The notes under the pieces were generated by a model. That model was not told the DNA's origin, ran no database searches, and worked only from the letters and a program-made list of their open reading frames with translations. Positions 40,966 to 52,471 of a stretch of 64,000 bases of DNA are shown here, one piece after another. The stretch spans positions 496,001 through 560,000 of the forward strand of contig JAXQJY010000031.1 in NCBI GenBank assembly GCA_037042185.1, given 5' to 3'. Positions within the stretch are counted from its first letter, which is position 1, and each line of letters starts with the position of its first letter. Source of the stretch: Sordariomycetes sp. S80-01Y (Eukaryota > Ascomycota > Sordariomycetes). Made by a program: the position numbers and the translations under genes.

Positions 40966-42209
40966 CTTCGACTGTTAGCTTTTTCTGCGCTGGTATATCT
41001 CGCATGGCTTCGTCGTGGTCGAGGAATCTCAACCTTCAAGCAATCTACTTCTTCCGGTACAGCTGAACTGTATAATATAACGATTTTGCTGCTTGTCGCT
41101 TATCACTGTTCCGCATCACGTCTTTGATTTGTTCAAGGGAGATAGGACGGACAAGAAAAAGATGCTATCAGTGGATTCATGCAGGAGCTAGCTTGACACC
41201 ATGTTTTCTCTCCTCGGCACAATGATCAATTTCGTTTCGAAGCGAAATACCGATAGTGCATTATGAGAAAAATCCAATACGAGAGTGAGTCCACGGCAGT
41301 CATGCTGTCGGTGCACATATCGAACTGTACATACGGAAGAAGAACTGGAACCCGGGGTCGATATGTTCCAGCTGGACGGAGTCTGCAGAGATCCCAATGC
41401 ATTCGTACCCCATGTCAGTTGGGGCACGCAAGTTCAGCAGCCGGGCGGAGAGCGGCAGCCATCCTTTGCAGTCTGGGTCCACGTAGAACTGGGGGAGGCG
41501 CACCGGTACGGAGTGTTCTGACCTGAGCTATCGGCATGTGGAGGTTGTCTGTGCGCGGATGTGGAGGAGGATGGCTGGCGACCGGCTCCACGAACGTCAC
41601 CCGGTCAATAAGCAGGCTAGATGCCTACCCTCAATCGACGTAAGGACCTCGCTCCGGGGCCTCCGCATCCCCAGATTCCTCAAAGAGTATCGGGCTACGA
41701 TGAGGGTTTGCCAGCTGACCATGAGGGGCACCGGGGTACAGTAGTCAGCGAAATTACCCCCACAAAGTAATGTAGTCCACTCGGGACTACTCACTAGCAG
41801 TTGGATAGACTTTCTCTCAAGAAATAATTTGGGAAACAATGCTTTGTTCATTCATACGCGACTGTTCCATTACGAAACAGATTGGACGAGAATTGATGGC
41901 TTCTGTAGTGAAAGGTGTAGATAAAATTTTGGAGGCAGTATCATGTTCGGTAGTTCCCATTCTGGGAATTCAGAGGAGTCCTATGCCTTTAATGGTTCAG
42001 CTGGATGTATGGCTATGAAACTCGTCTCAGAGGAGGATCAAGAGCCTGGATTTGTGTTTTACTTCACCGAGATGTTGCAAGATCATCAGTCAACGCAGTA
42101 CTTAATTGCCAAGAAATATTCAATCACGAGCCACTTACAACCACAAGAGCTACAAACTCCATGGCTGCAACCCCGTCGCAAGTATTCAAATTCCCCCTGA
42201 GACAAGTAA
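40966..42209. other. Intergenic region, no gene seen
   Basis: This convergent spacer lies between the ALDH-like gene and the transporter. Short overlapping frames around 41.2-41.9 kb have no visible family features. It is mildly AT-richer towards 42 kb. Confidence 0.4.
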
Positions 42210-44059
42210 TCAAGTGGAAGTCCATCGCTCAACGTTTGCCGAAGTGGCGATCCTCATTCTCTTTCCGAACATCCAGAGGGGAATCGAAAGCAGAGAGAAC
42301 AAGCCCATGAGCATTCCGAAAATACCGAAGGGCTCTGCTCCTCCACGAGTTTGCACCCAATCTGAAACAAAGAACGTCCATGCGAAAGCTATGATACTGC
42401 GCAAAATGGTGATGACCGTGAAACAATCCGCAGCGAGTGCGCCATAAGAGTCTATAAGCTATAACAAGTATATTAGCATCATACGAAAACTGAGTTATGT
42501 TGGGTGGCTCACATAGTTGAACCCTACCGACGGCACTTGCATCAGTCCGAACGCCACCATTGCAAACCCGGCGTTCAGGCCGACCCAGCGGTTACCCCCA
42601 GGGTATTGGGCACAGAACCCAAAAACCAAGAATCCACCCGTAGCGACCGCGAGAGGGAAGAATAAGGTAGGCAGGCGATCCTCAGCTTCGGCCACTCCAC
42701 GTCTTTTTGCCTTGGCTTGGCGCTTCAATAGACTGTCTGCTAGGAGAGACGTGTAGAGAAAGCCGAGGGCAATGCCGATCAATCCACCAACGTTTATCAG
42801 TCCTGAGTTCTCGCCGAATAGGTAAGGAGGCATTGCCAGAATCTGTGGCCCGACGGTTGCGATCGTGACGATGCCGCCGACCAAGCCAGCGTAGTGGAGC
42901 ATGACAACCCATGTACCCGGAAGAGCAAGAGTTCTCCAAGGCTGGACAGCGTGGTGTAGCAATCTGCCTTGAGGGCGACCGAATCCGAGGGAGCTGATGA
43001 AACTGTGCGGTTTGTAGGATGCGGGCTCGGGCTGTTCGATCTGCGTCGCCCCAGCCTCCTTGGATCCGGGAGAGGCGGTTTCGGAGGCAGCTTCGTGGAC
43101 AGCCGTAGAACCTCTGTCGTACAAAGTCTCGGGTACGAAAAGAGCAACGCCAACGAAGCAGAAGGCGGACAAAGCGACACTGACCCAGAAAATGCTGGAC
43201 CATCCGTGTCTGTGGCTGATGTAACCACCGCTCAGCCCGCCTCCCAAGGAGCCAGCACATAGGAAGAGTGTATAAACTGCCTATTTTCTTGTCAGTCACC
43301 AGATAAGGGTATACTCCGAGAGAGAGAGAGAAACACACCATGGCCCTTCCTCTCTCATGGATGAAATATAGATCTCCGACGAGGGCAGGGGCAACAGTAT
43401 CAGCTGCAGCGCCTCCGGCCCCTTGTAGAAGCCGTGCCGCAACAAGTGACTCGTATGAACTTGTAAGGCCACACCACATAGAGCAAAGTGTCATCATAAG
43501 GGTTGCGACGAGTAGTATGGGACGCTTTCCGACCCAGTTCGACAATGGAACCCACCAAATGTTGCCTGCCCCGAGGAATAGCACGTGTACCTAGAGTGAT
43601 AAGGAAGTTAGCAAGTTGAAAGAATTGTAGGAGTTCCTTGGATGGAGTCGTTTGGCATACCGCGATCAGACGTGTAAGCTCGGAAATGGACCTCGGATCC
43701 TGAGGGAAGGTGTACGGCCACACTTGAATGGCTGGTGCAACGATAGAGCTCGTAAAGTTTGCCACAAATGCGTAGGTAGACACAATCAACAACGCTGTAG
43801 CCTTTTGCCAGACAGGATAGTTGAGCGGGTCTCGAGGGTCTGCTGAGGGCACGGGAAACTTGACAAGGTGGCCGTCGCTGGCCTCATGGTCAATGTCTTT
43901 TCCAAGTCTCATGTTAGCTCTACATAGTCATACAAAAAGGTCTTAGGTCAGAGAAGAATGTCTTGAGGTAGACCTACCCAGGATCTCAACTGTACCAGGC
44001 GGCGTTGCCGCGTTCACCTGTACTTTGGAGAGCGCGAACGCTTCTTTCCAGTTTGCCAT
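42210..44059 (-). CDS. MFS transporter
   Basis: The model is 535 aa in five exons: 44059-43978, 43917-43661, 43590-43339, 43280-42513 and 42458-42210. The N-terminal exon is included because it supplies PPGTVEIL, typical of this fungal MFS group; the shorter alternative starts at 43912. Hallmarks are the opening PSADPRDPLNYPVWQKA, helix 2-3 signature NWVGKRPILL, GAGGAAADTVAPALVGDLYFIHERGRAM and GSLGGGLSGGYI. A cytosolic loop of about 70 residues (Glu, Ala and Ser rich) splits the two six-helix halves. It probably exports or imports a small organic compound of the cluster. It closes the alternating gene row and converges with the ALDH-like gene. Confidence 0.87.
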
Positions 44060-44902
44060 GGTCTCTCAATTGCGCAAAGGAATGGTTTGATCGCGTGTTA
44101 AAATGTATCAAAACGGTGATTATTTGAGAAAAGCAGGCCGTAGTACCTTCGGCTTGCCAGCCTGCGCTATAGCAAGTTGTCGGGTGAGAAATGGGGACGC
44201 GCGCTACTTCATGCCATTCCATAGCGCGGGGCCCCAGATTATCGACATCTTATACCCCAGTCATATCGCAAACGTCTGACCAGCGGGGTGCGTTCTTGCT
44301 TGCTTCGGCTTGTGCCTCCACATGCGCCGATGGTCGTCTGGGGTAACTTGACGCGAGTAAGCCACCTCCGCATTATCCCGATATGCTGCATAGTCTAGGG
44401 GTAGCAGAATCTTGATTCGTCGAAGGGTGTGAGAAGGTAGGGAGGGGTTGGGTCAAGACCAGCTCAAATCCGGCCCTTACGGTGGTGTACGAGCCGCGTA
44501 GGAAGCTGCAACCTACATAGAGCCGGCAGCAAGTGTTGAAAGGGATTCTATGAAAGAAATATCAACTTTTCGATAAAGTACCCTAGAAGGCACGAGAGTT
44601 TCGAAGGCGTACTGACAGGTGTAGTAACTACAAGTCCGATCCGGCACGACTCGGCTGCCACCGATATCAAGAACTGGGGTCCGACCCGGACTACATATAT
44701 AGGAGGGTCATGTTAAAGCTTATATGAGGCTGTAATAACGAGCATTGGACCGTCAGGCTACATACCCGGCACTCTCGGTTCGTCAAAACGAGCCCTACCC
44801 ATAATAGAAGAAAATGACTGGAGCTATCATACTGAGACGGAGACCTTGTGACCTCAATTGTTTTAGGTCTAGTCTAATTATCTTGTCTACTGCCTGTCGT
44901 AA
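44060..44902. other. Intergenic region, MFS promoter side
   Basis: This is the upstream flank of the transporter and the 3' flank of the deaminase gene. It contains CGG-CTGCCA-CCG (44652-44663), about 590 bp upstream of the MFS start. A tRNA A-box-like TAGTCTAGGGG is at about 44391, without a matching B box. No gene seen. Confidence 0.4.
44652..44663. promoter_or_regulatory. CGG-N6-CCG site upstream of the MFS gene
   Basis: CGGCTGCCACCG has the same spacing as sites A and B but no flanking similarity to them. It may be a chance match. Confidence 0.2.
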
Positions 44903-46538
44903 TCACAGAGCAGCCCCGACATCAACAAAGTCGTAGCTGTCAGTGGTCATGGGCTCATAGTGTCGCATTTCGGCATTCTTACCTCGCGCACTGGTTCCAC
45001 TCAGACTGAAAAGACCAATAGAGTTTCGCGAGTCACTGCGTTCTCCGTAATCGTATCCAATCCCGGTTGACAGCCCACGCGACTCTGTACGCGAATCATT
45101 GCGTTTACCTTGAGGCAACTGTTCCTTGACAAGGCGAAGTGTATCTTGTTGCATCTGCTCGATGATCTCCTCGAATAGATCATTCCGTCGACCTTGGGCA
45201 TCTTCTCCCTGCCCCTCGTGGACTTCAGGGAGACGCCACTTCGGGTAGACATTCTTATGGGAGGACTGGACTTGGAACTCGTTATCCGGGTAACTAAAAT
45301 AGTAGTGACAGAGCCGACAAGGGGGCTTGCTTGTCGCGACGAACATGGAATTGCTCCAGTAGTCAGAGGGCTCCACGCGCCCCCCACGAACAAGGAAGTC
45401 CTGAAGATGTACCTCGCAGTGAACAAATTGCCTTATTGACTTCTGAGGGAGTTCCTCTTTAATAAAACGGTCCAGATGGTGTTCCTGGAGCTTCTCGACG
45501 TGGCTGTAGTACTCATCCAGACCCATATCTGGAAAGGCGGCCTGGATAACGTCCAAGGATGCCGCGGGCCGCGGCGGCAATGAGAGCCTCGCAGGTCGGC
45601 TGGAGGGAATGTAATGAACAGTGAAGCGGGTAAAAAGTTCAGGCCAGCTTTTCGAGGCTCTGACAATGCACTCAGCTGCTTGACGGTACGAGTATAGTCG
45701 ACCAAAGTAATGACGGAGCTCGCACCATGAAGCTGAACCGTCAAATTCGCCCGCACCGGCGCGCTCATTGATGACCTCGCTGAAGCCGCTGTCTCTTGCG
45801 AATTGAATTGCTTTTATGAGAGTCTCGCAATCGCTAAGAACTTCAGGGTTTCTCATCGTTAGCACGTGATAGGTTGTCGTGGCCTCAAGCCATGGTCATC
45901 TCACAGAAGTCGACTTACATTTATCCTTCGCATTGTTTCCAGACAACATGTTCCGTGAAAATTTGGCCTTCGTTTCAATCTCCTGCAGATAACGGATCGT
46001 ATCGGGCCCTTAAGCTGTTAGCCTTACTTCAGCCTATGATGAATCAGAAGCGCTTACCGTTGTGTGCTACGGGATGATGACACTTTGCGATACATTCACC
46101 GATTGAATTGACAATCATTTTTAGGTAGTAATCCACCCTGGGGAAGTTGAACTCCAAAATACGCCACAACACTTTCTTTTGTAAAGCTTTCTCGGCGAGC
46201 CCATCAGGATTCGTACCGATGAACCCAAGGAGGTCACCGAGGAACTCCTTTGTATGTTTGAGCTCCGTATCGTTACGGTTGTTTGATGCGAAATAATACG
46301 CCGGGCCGTTGGCGGTCTTCAGAGCTACCAAGGCAGTGATGGTGTTGCCCCCTTTGACAGTGTCGCAAATCTGGGCAAGCTTGCACAAGAAGACTTGGAA
46401 AGGTGTAAGGATGCGATCATTTTCAGGGTCGCCAGAGGTATAAGCGATACCCTTCATTGCTCTACAGCTCTTATTAACGGCAGAAAACACAGAACAGATG
46501 TATATCAACTGTGTAAACTTGTCATTGGTTGAATTCAT
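44903..46538 (-). CDS. OTT_1508-like nucleotide/nucleic-acid deaminase
   Basis: Exons 46538-46058, 46008-45919 and 45840-44903 give 502 aa. The third exon's acceptor (GAAG at 45841-45844) is fixed by phase and by a CTAAC branch site 15-20 nt upstream. The deaminase zinc site is H331-C-E333 in FVHCEVHLQDF and P-C365-x2-C368 in KPPCRLCHYYF, the cytidine-deaminase-fold pattern. The domain and its long N-terminal helical region match the fungal OTT_1508-like deaminase family (Pfam PF14441, by motif). Related bacterial domains occur as effectors of polymorphic toxin systems, while fungal copies are expanded and uncharacterised. The C-terminal 130 residues are polar and probably disordered (QMQQDTLRLVKEQ). 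There is no signal peptide. All zinc and Glu residues are present, so it looks active. Confidence 0.82.
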
Positions 46539-48021
46539 GTTGGGGGGAGCTTGTTTGGTGAATTTGGAAGGCAGTGTGATGGCTCGGATTGGCGAGGTAT
46601 AAGACGGTGGTGGGCTGTTTGGTTCTGATGTTATCGACGATAACCGGGCAGACTGAGAGCTCTTTATATAGACAATTCTTCAGCTCCGATACTCTTCGCT
46701 TCTTTTCTTGAAGCTTCCTGCCCGACCGTGTTGGGCATCCTCAGCTGGGCCGTCAGTTGATGATTTCCAGGTGAACACCAACCAACTCATCTGCACGATC
46801 CTATCAACGGACAGGATATCGCTGCGAGATGCTGTAACTTGCATGTGGTGCCGTCCTCCGCTGACGAGGCAAACAGGCAGGCAGAGCAGATAATGCACTT
46901 TCTGATGGGTGTTGGGAGGCTTTCCACGCCGAAGGTTCCAAAAATTCTCAGGGGCATGGAACATCATTCGTTCAGTGTCCGACAGCCCGTTTCGAGACCG
47001 GCATCCTACGAGACCCCGCTTCCCAACATGTATATGGCCCAACTATCGACGCGGAGGGATCCACCTTCGTGATTGGCTGGCGGAAGGCTAGGCCACACAC
47101 TGATCGGCTACCCAGAAGCTTCTATGGCCAAGAATGTCATTCTTTCAGTTCGACGCCCAATTTCAGGGCCTCTTTGCATTGGTTCATCGGTCTAGACTGA
47201 CAAGGCATTTTGCCTCATCTAACAAGAAGATAGCCTTACGAGCAGTGGTTTCATGCGAAGATGCCCAAAGATCACACAGTGACATTACGACACGGTTGTT
47301 CCAGGCCAGTAAGAGAGAAGTGTCAAAAGAAAGCCTTGAAATGGCGGTTTAGGGTTGTCATTGCTTCTTACCCGTAAGTGAGGCGTGATGTGAGCCGCTT
47401 GCTCTTCGACAGGCAATTGTGCACATCAATCGTCGTCCCAATTATGCACCGATGTTTAGAAGGTTCCCAGGAGTGATAAAAGGCTGGGTTTTCCTCTTCA
47501 AGCATGCTGGTCTCTTCGCGACCAGAACATGAGGTTTGGTCTGCCAAGATTCGATGACTACTTTGATTCAAATTATCGGCTTCCACGTTACTCGACTGTG
47601 GGTTGATTTGATCTACGCCTTCTGGAGACATAGTCTCGTGAGCATCGTCAAGATATTTATGTACGTACAGGAACGCCAGGTGTTGATCACGAGCGTGCCA
47701 ATATTCGTCTTTATGTCTTTCATCTCATGCAAACCAAGTCCAGATACCGCTGACGTTTCAGCTGCTACCGGGCCTTTTACAGCAATTAAGTGACTACTCG
47801 TGCCGAACTTATACCATTCTCGACAAGAGCACACACTCCGAATTCATTGCTCACGACGCTGTGTTATATTGCAGAGTTTTTCCATGCTGAACAAGCACGT
47901 TACAAAGACTAGGAACGGTATGTAGAAGCCCCCTGATGGAAGAAGAGTATAATGTCGAAAGAAGGACGTTCTAAGATGGGTGATGGGATAGCGAGTTAGC
48001 TCTACCTCCGCAAGCCTGGTC
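46539..48021. other. Intergenic region, no gene seen
   Basis: This divergent spacer of 1.5 kb lies between the deaminase and the C2H2 gene. Short frames on both strands are not supported. Sequence becomes AT-richer after 47.3 kb. Confidence 0.4.
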
Positions 48022-49008
48022 ATGAGTGGCACCGGTACAAAGCGTGGGATTGACCACAGCTCCGCCTTCAGACTAGGAGCGAGGAATCCAACTCTATACT
48101 TCTCCGAGGAGGAAGAAGTAGAGACCGAGTGTCCGCCCTTCTACATAGCTGACGACCTTCTTGAATCAACGGGGGGACACCGCTCATTTGGTAGACAGAG
48201 CTGTGGAGGGGTCCCCGGTCTGACCCCTGCAGACTTTGAGCTGCCACATGACGCGAGCGGTAGGGAAGTATCTGGACCTGTCAGCAGCACCTCGTCGCTG
48301 TAGGCGACCGGTGAAGCGCTGATAAGCCGGCCCGGCGAGACCTCACGCACAGCCCAGCAACCAAGTGTGGACTGGGGTTACAATGGTTATGTAAACATGG
48401 ATGCCCGTTCCGATTCTCATCCGCATGATGAGTCTGCCTTGTCCTCCTATCCTTATAACTCCCGAGAATACGAGGAAACGATGAGCCGAACGAGCTCCTC
48501 TCGCCGCACGAAGCAGAAACACATAGCGAAGCCGTCCTCCCACTCTAGGAGCCCTGCTCGGAGGAAATCGGTTCCTAGGGAATCTGTCGGATGTGATTGG
48601 GAAGGATGCGGGATGCAGTTTCCGCGGCCTACAGAGTTGAAGTAAGATTTTCTGAAAGGAGTCCCTTATCCACGATCTGGACCTTTTTGATAAGTTCTTA
48701 GCAAACATATCAACAAACATCACAAGCCGCCTTCGATTCCATGCGCTGCCAGGAACAACGACGTATCCCGTTGTGCTCCTCCCTGCCGAAAGATGTATTA
48801 TACGGAAAAGGATATGTTACGCCATGTTCGCAGTACTCACCACGATTTTGCCGCGGACCCGAGGAACGGTATTCCTGTCGAGGGTGGCTACTGTCAGTGG
48901 CCACAGTGCGATAACAACACCTTGTTCTCGAGGGATGACAACCTAAAGCGCCACATTGATGAGAAACATAAGAACAAACACAGGAGACGTTCTAGTCAGG
49001 GAAGCTGA
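48022..49008 (+). CDS. C2H2 zinc-finger protein
   Basis: The model has exons 48022-48267, 48358-48641 and 48702-49008 and gives 278 aa. The last two exons are secure: joined they give CDWEGCGMQFPRPTELKNKHINKHH (C-x4-C...H), then PCRKMYYTEKDMLRHVRSTHH, then CQWPQCDNNTLFSRDDNLKRHIDEKH. The first exon (MSGTGTKRGIDHSS, acidic EEEEVE) joins through a 90-bp intron with a GTATCT donor and is less sure. A basic Ser/Arg region (SSSRRTKQKH, SPARRKS) before the fingers suggests nuclear import. Such short fungal C2H2 proteins are probably DNA-binding regulators; targets are unknown. Confidence 0.72.
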
Positions 49009-49813
49009 CAAGCAATTCAAGATAGTCCTGTGGCTTGCAGTTTTAGCATGTGTTTGAAGCCACGTTCGTGATATTTCGTATAATTCTACGTACTTGTGTT
49101 TCGTGACTTGCTGCTCGTCAAGATTGAAGTGTCCACCGAAACAAGTGTCCGCTTTTCTATGTCTGGTTTATTTGAAGGTAAGCCTTTGTACACGGAGTGT
49201 AGCTGGATTAGTGTTGGTCACGGTAAAGGTTGCTGGTGTGTTGGAAGTATTCGCTAAAGCGATGGAAGGACTCGGTTGAACAGCTTCGGAAACAAAGGAA
49301 GCTCCCAAGTCAAATTCTAGAGCTCGCCTTAGCTTGGTAAGAAGCGTTCTGTTTATTTTAAAGAACTTGAGACTATTATCAAGAAACGCGTTACCGATAT
49401 TAAGATTAAAGGGTACGAGCCGTGACTTCACGAATAAGAAAAGCTTTAACGTGAATAAAATCCCTAAACCTCTGCCCCAAAACCCTAGGCTGAAAGCCAT
49501 GGTAGCAATTTAATTACAAGACCGGCAAGATCTCGAGGTCAGTACAGGAGGTAATAGATTAACACCACTATTGCATATGGCCCCGATCAATGTCACGGGC
49601 TATGGCTGAAGTCCTCCGACTACGCTAGGTGTACGCCAGGAGAGACATATACTCGCTTCGCCTTGACGCGCGGTGCGAGGGAGCTGTTACTTCGCCACTA
49701 AAGCTGGATCTCTGTCTTCTTTTCTTTTTCTTTGAGAAGGCTAGACTAAGCTATTTTATTGTTGAACTAATCCTTGGAGAGGCCCAAGCAAATTGCATTC
49801 AAGTTTCAGATCT
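49009..49813. other. AT-richer spacer, possibly transposon-derived
   Basis: Between 49.1 and 49.5 kb the plus strand gives coding-like scraps rich in Lys, Ile and Asn. They recall decayed retroelement sequence, but I cannot name a family. Nothing else is seen. Confidence 0.25.
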
Positions 49814-50796
49814 CTAGCTCCGGAACCTGACAAGCTGGGCATTCGTGTATCCGTCACGCTGCAGCCGGTCCCGGTATCTCTGAATGGAGGCCGCATCTCC
49901 ACGGATAATGAACTGAAAGTCCACGCGGTCCGATAAACCCCCCAGCGGCGCAACAATCTTGACCATCATGTCGTAGTCATCGAAGTCAGGGAGGTAAGTG
50001 TGGCCAGCCTGTCCTGTCTCGAGCCACCCCCGTATCGTGAGCTCCCGCAAGCCGCTCATTGCCGCAATCGAGTTGCAGATCTCAGTCCAACTTTCGTTAT
50101 GCTCAAGTTCTCTCCCGCCCTCCTCCATTTCGTACCGCGGCCAGTAAGCGAAGCCAGGCCAGCCGATCTCGAGCTGCGACATGTTTTGGAGGCCGGCCGC
50201 TGGCGAATGCCGCAGAAACCTGTGGAAAGCCTCCATTGTTTCGAACTCGAACTTGTTTCGTGAATAGAGGACAGCTATTGCCTCTTGGTAGCTGCGAGAG
50301 CTCAGCATGGACCTCCACGCCCGCATACTGGTGCTACTTACACGCGTTTGCTGGTCTGAAGCAGCGGTAGCAGGTTCTCACCCGCGAGCACCTCATGTGC
50401 CTTGTAGCGCTTCCCGTATCCTCCGACCTTTATCCAGCCAGGAGCTGCTGAGACCTTGATTGCCTTGTCCAGCCTTGACTGGTCACGCGGCATCACCGCA
50501 TGGCCGAGCTTGGTCATCTTGCGGACAATCTTCACATCGCGGCTACCCACGATGTAGGTCCAGATCGCCTGTCGCACTTCGGGAGGCAGTTTGAACAGCA
50601 GACTCTGACTCTGGTCACAACAAGTTCCGGGTTTTGGTGATGTGAACAACCACGAAGAGACAAATTCAAGTAGCCGGCCAGGTTTGACAGCGGTCCTGAG
50701 GGTTGAGCTGGCGCCAGACTGGGGTGGCTGCTTTCTCTCGACCCGAATGTCCCGCCATTCGGCCGCGTACTTGACCCATGGAGCGTATCGGCCCAT
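49814..50796 (-). CDS. 2EXR/F-box-like protein of unknown function
   Basis: Exons 50796-50342 and 50291-49814 (50-bp intron, GTAAGT..GCAG) give 310 aa. The core is LLFKLPPEVRQAIWTYIVG, then LLPLLQTSKRVYQEAIAVLYSRNKFEF, the pattern of the fungal 2EXR/DUF7730 group, whose N-terminal helices resemble an F-box. The splice restores the diagnostic SKRV-YQEA join. The C-terminal half is a soluble alpha/beta region ending QLVRFRS. A Skp1-linked ubiquitin-ligase adaptor role is possible but unproven for this group. It is an accessory gene family, often variable between strains. Confidence 0.8.
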
Positions 50797-51279
50797 ATCC
50801 TATTCTATGGACAAGTTGATGGATTGACTGAGTTCTTTCGCGGGTAACTCAAATCAAGTGGTGTGCTTATGGGTTTGCTGGACTGCTGCTCCCTGTCTTG
50901 TCTGATGTGGCGCAGCGCCATGCACAAGGTACCTAGCTACTCACTCTAGGACCAAAAAGGGTACTGAGGAGAAGCCGCAAATCCGGCCAATCCGCAGTTT
51001 CCCCGCAACCGCACTTTGACCGTAATGCTACCTTTCGAATTATCCCGTAAGTATGAGAAGCTCATCTTCTCCTTTCACGCCCGAGCCCAAGATCTATTTC
51101 TAGACTACTCTGCAGAATATTTCCGCGGCATCGTTAGCTTTCGAATTCAAGAACGAGTGATCGTTTTAACTAGATCATCAATTTATGAGGTTAATAAACA
51201 ATGAGCGTTCATAACACCATTAACAATTAACTCATATAGAATGAGTAAAGGTAGCTTATTTCTCCTGTGTACTGATGAA
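50797..51279. other. AT-rich spacer
   Basis: This is the promoter of the 2EXR-like gene, followed by sequence clearly richer in A and T than the gene-bearing parts. No gene seen. Confidence 0.4.
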
Positions 51280-51760
51280 GTTTATCTTAGAACAAACTAT
51301 GAAGGTATTGATGATTCTGCAACTATATACTTGTAATACGGGCAATAATCAGTTAATTAGGAGAAATGCAGAGCAAGGTTATTATACGGAGGGCCTTTGT
51401 AACGGTCATGATCGTAAGAAGACGCCGTCTATCGGTCCCTTCCTCGGGGTTCAGCGGTTGACTTCGCTGAGCTGACCCATTTTCCACGGCTCCCACGGTT
51501 GCAGATGTGGACGCGTGAACGAAATGCCACTATTGTTCGGGCTATTCCCTACTGCGGTGTAATAGAAGGGAAAGGGAAGTTAGTTCCACGAAGCTAGCCG
51601 TAGACCTCCCACGGAAAGGCCGGGGGACAGCGTTCCTCTACGGATATGACCGTCACCCGGGCCCTCCGCATACCAGCCAGGATCGTTAAACAAGACATAG
51701 CAGAGCAAGCAAGACATGACACAGTAGATCAGACACGGCCCATCAGGTGTTTAGGGCTAG
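51280..51760 (+). mobile_element. Probable LTR retrotransposon fossil (Ty3-like 3' end with LTR)
   Basis: An AT-rich tract ends in a purine-rich ACGGAGGG, followed at about 51390 by TGTAACGG, the common start of fungal Ty3-type LTRs. The following 350 bases are of a different, GC-richer composition, as expected for an LTR. No intact coding region is seen, and the element looks old and broken. Its outer end and any target-site duplication could not be fixed. Family assignment is by general resemblance. Confidence 0.3.
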
Positions 51761-52471
51761 CTTTAAGCTTGTTCCATCATAGAGTAGCATAATTGGATTC
51801 ATCTAAAGATTGGAGGGCGACGGAGGAAACTTACGATTTCGCTGCCAACTGAGGGGTTCCTCGCGGCTTCAGGGAGAAGTGGCTCGGATGAAGCTCTCCT
51901 GGTGTGGTCAGGAACCTCGCGGGGATCTCGCAGCGAGTGCCCTGGTAGCCGCGGGCGATAATCAAGAGAAATGGTAGAGGCCCAGGCATTTTCGAATCTT
52001 CGGAGCTTAATACAGTTGTCAGTCACCCCCAGCTATCACGCAGCGGCGTCGCCGAGATCTATTTGCTTGGTATACCCTCTCACTCCCTTCACCCCAGCTC
52101 CGTTCCTGCAGGTGGCGTAGGTTTAACATGTCAGGCGTAGCCCGTGATATCAGGTAAGACCGTCGAATTCGAGGTAAGGGTCAAAGGGGATATATGTGTC
52201 TTCCGATAATGATAAAGAACTGGTGCATCCATGTTGAGAACGATGACTATTGTAGAGTTAGCTGTATAGAATGGCTAAGCGCACTTCAACCTATAACCAC
52301 TGTTGGTTCACAACGTACATCACTTGAAGCGTACATCAAAATACCGCACCTAGAGGATGAGATGCTTTTCAAAAGTTTCCCTGTTTCAGTCCTTGTAAGA
52401 GTATTGACCTATGGAACTCTATAATAAAGCCGTCTATGATTGCTAAACTATCAAACACTACGATTCATGCG
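51761..52471. other. Spacer, partly AT-rich, no gene seen
   Basis: It holds short frames only; AT-rich between 52.2 and 52.45 kb. It may include further decayed element sequence and the 3' end of the lipase gene. Confidence 0.35.

Noticed and set aside
41188-41851. Short frames between the ALDH-like and MFS genes
   Set aside because: Overlapping on both strands, no motifs and no splice structure.
44387-44470. tRNA-like stretch (TAGTCTAGGGG A-box)
   Set aside because: The A-box matches, but no B box, anticodon stem or acceptor stem pairs can be formed; at most an ancient tRNA-derived scrap.
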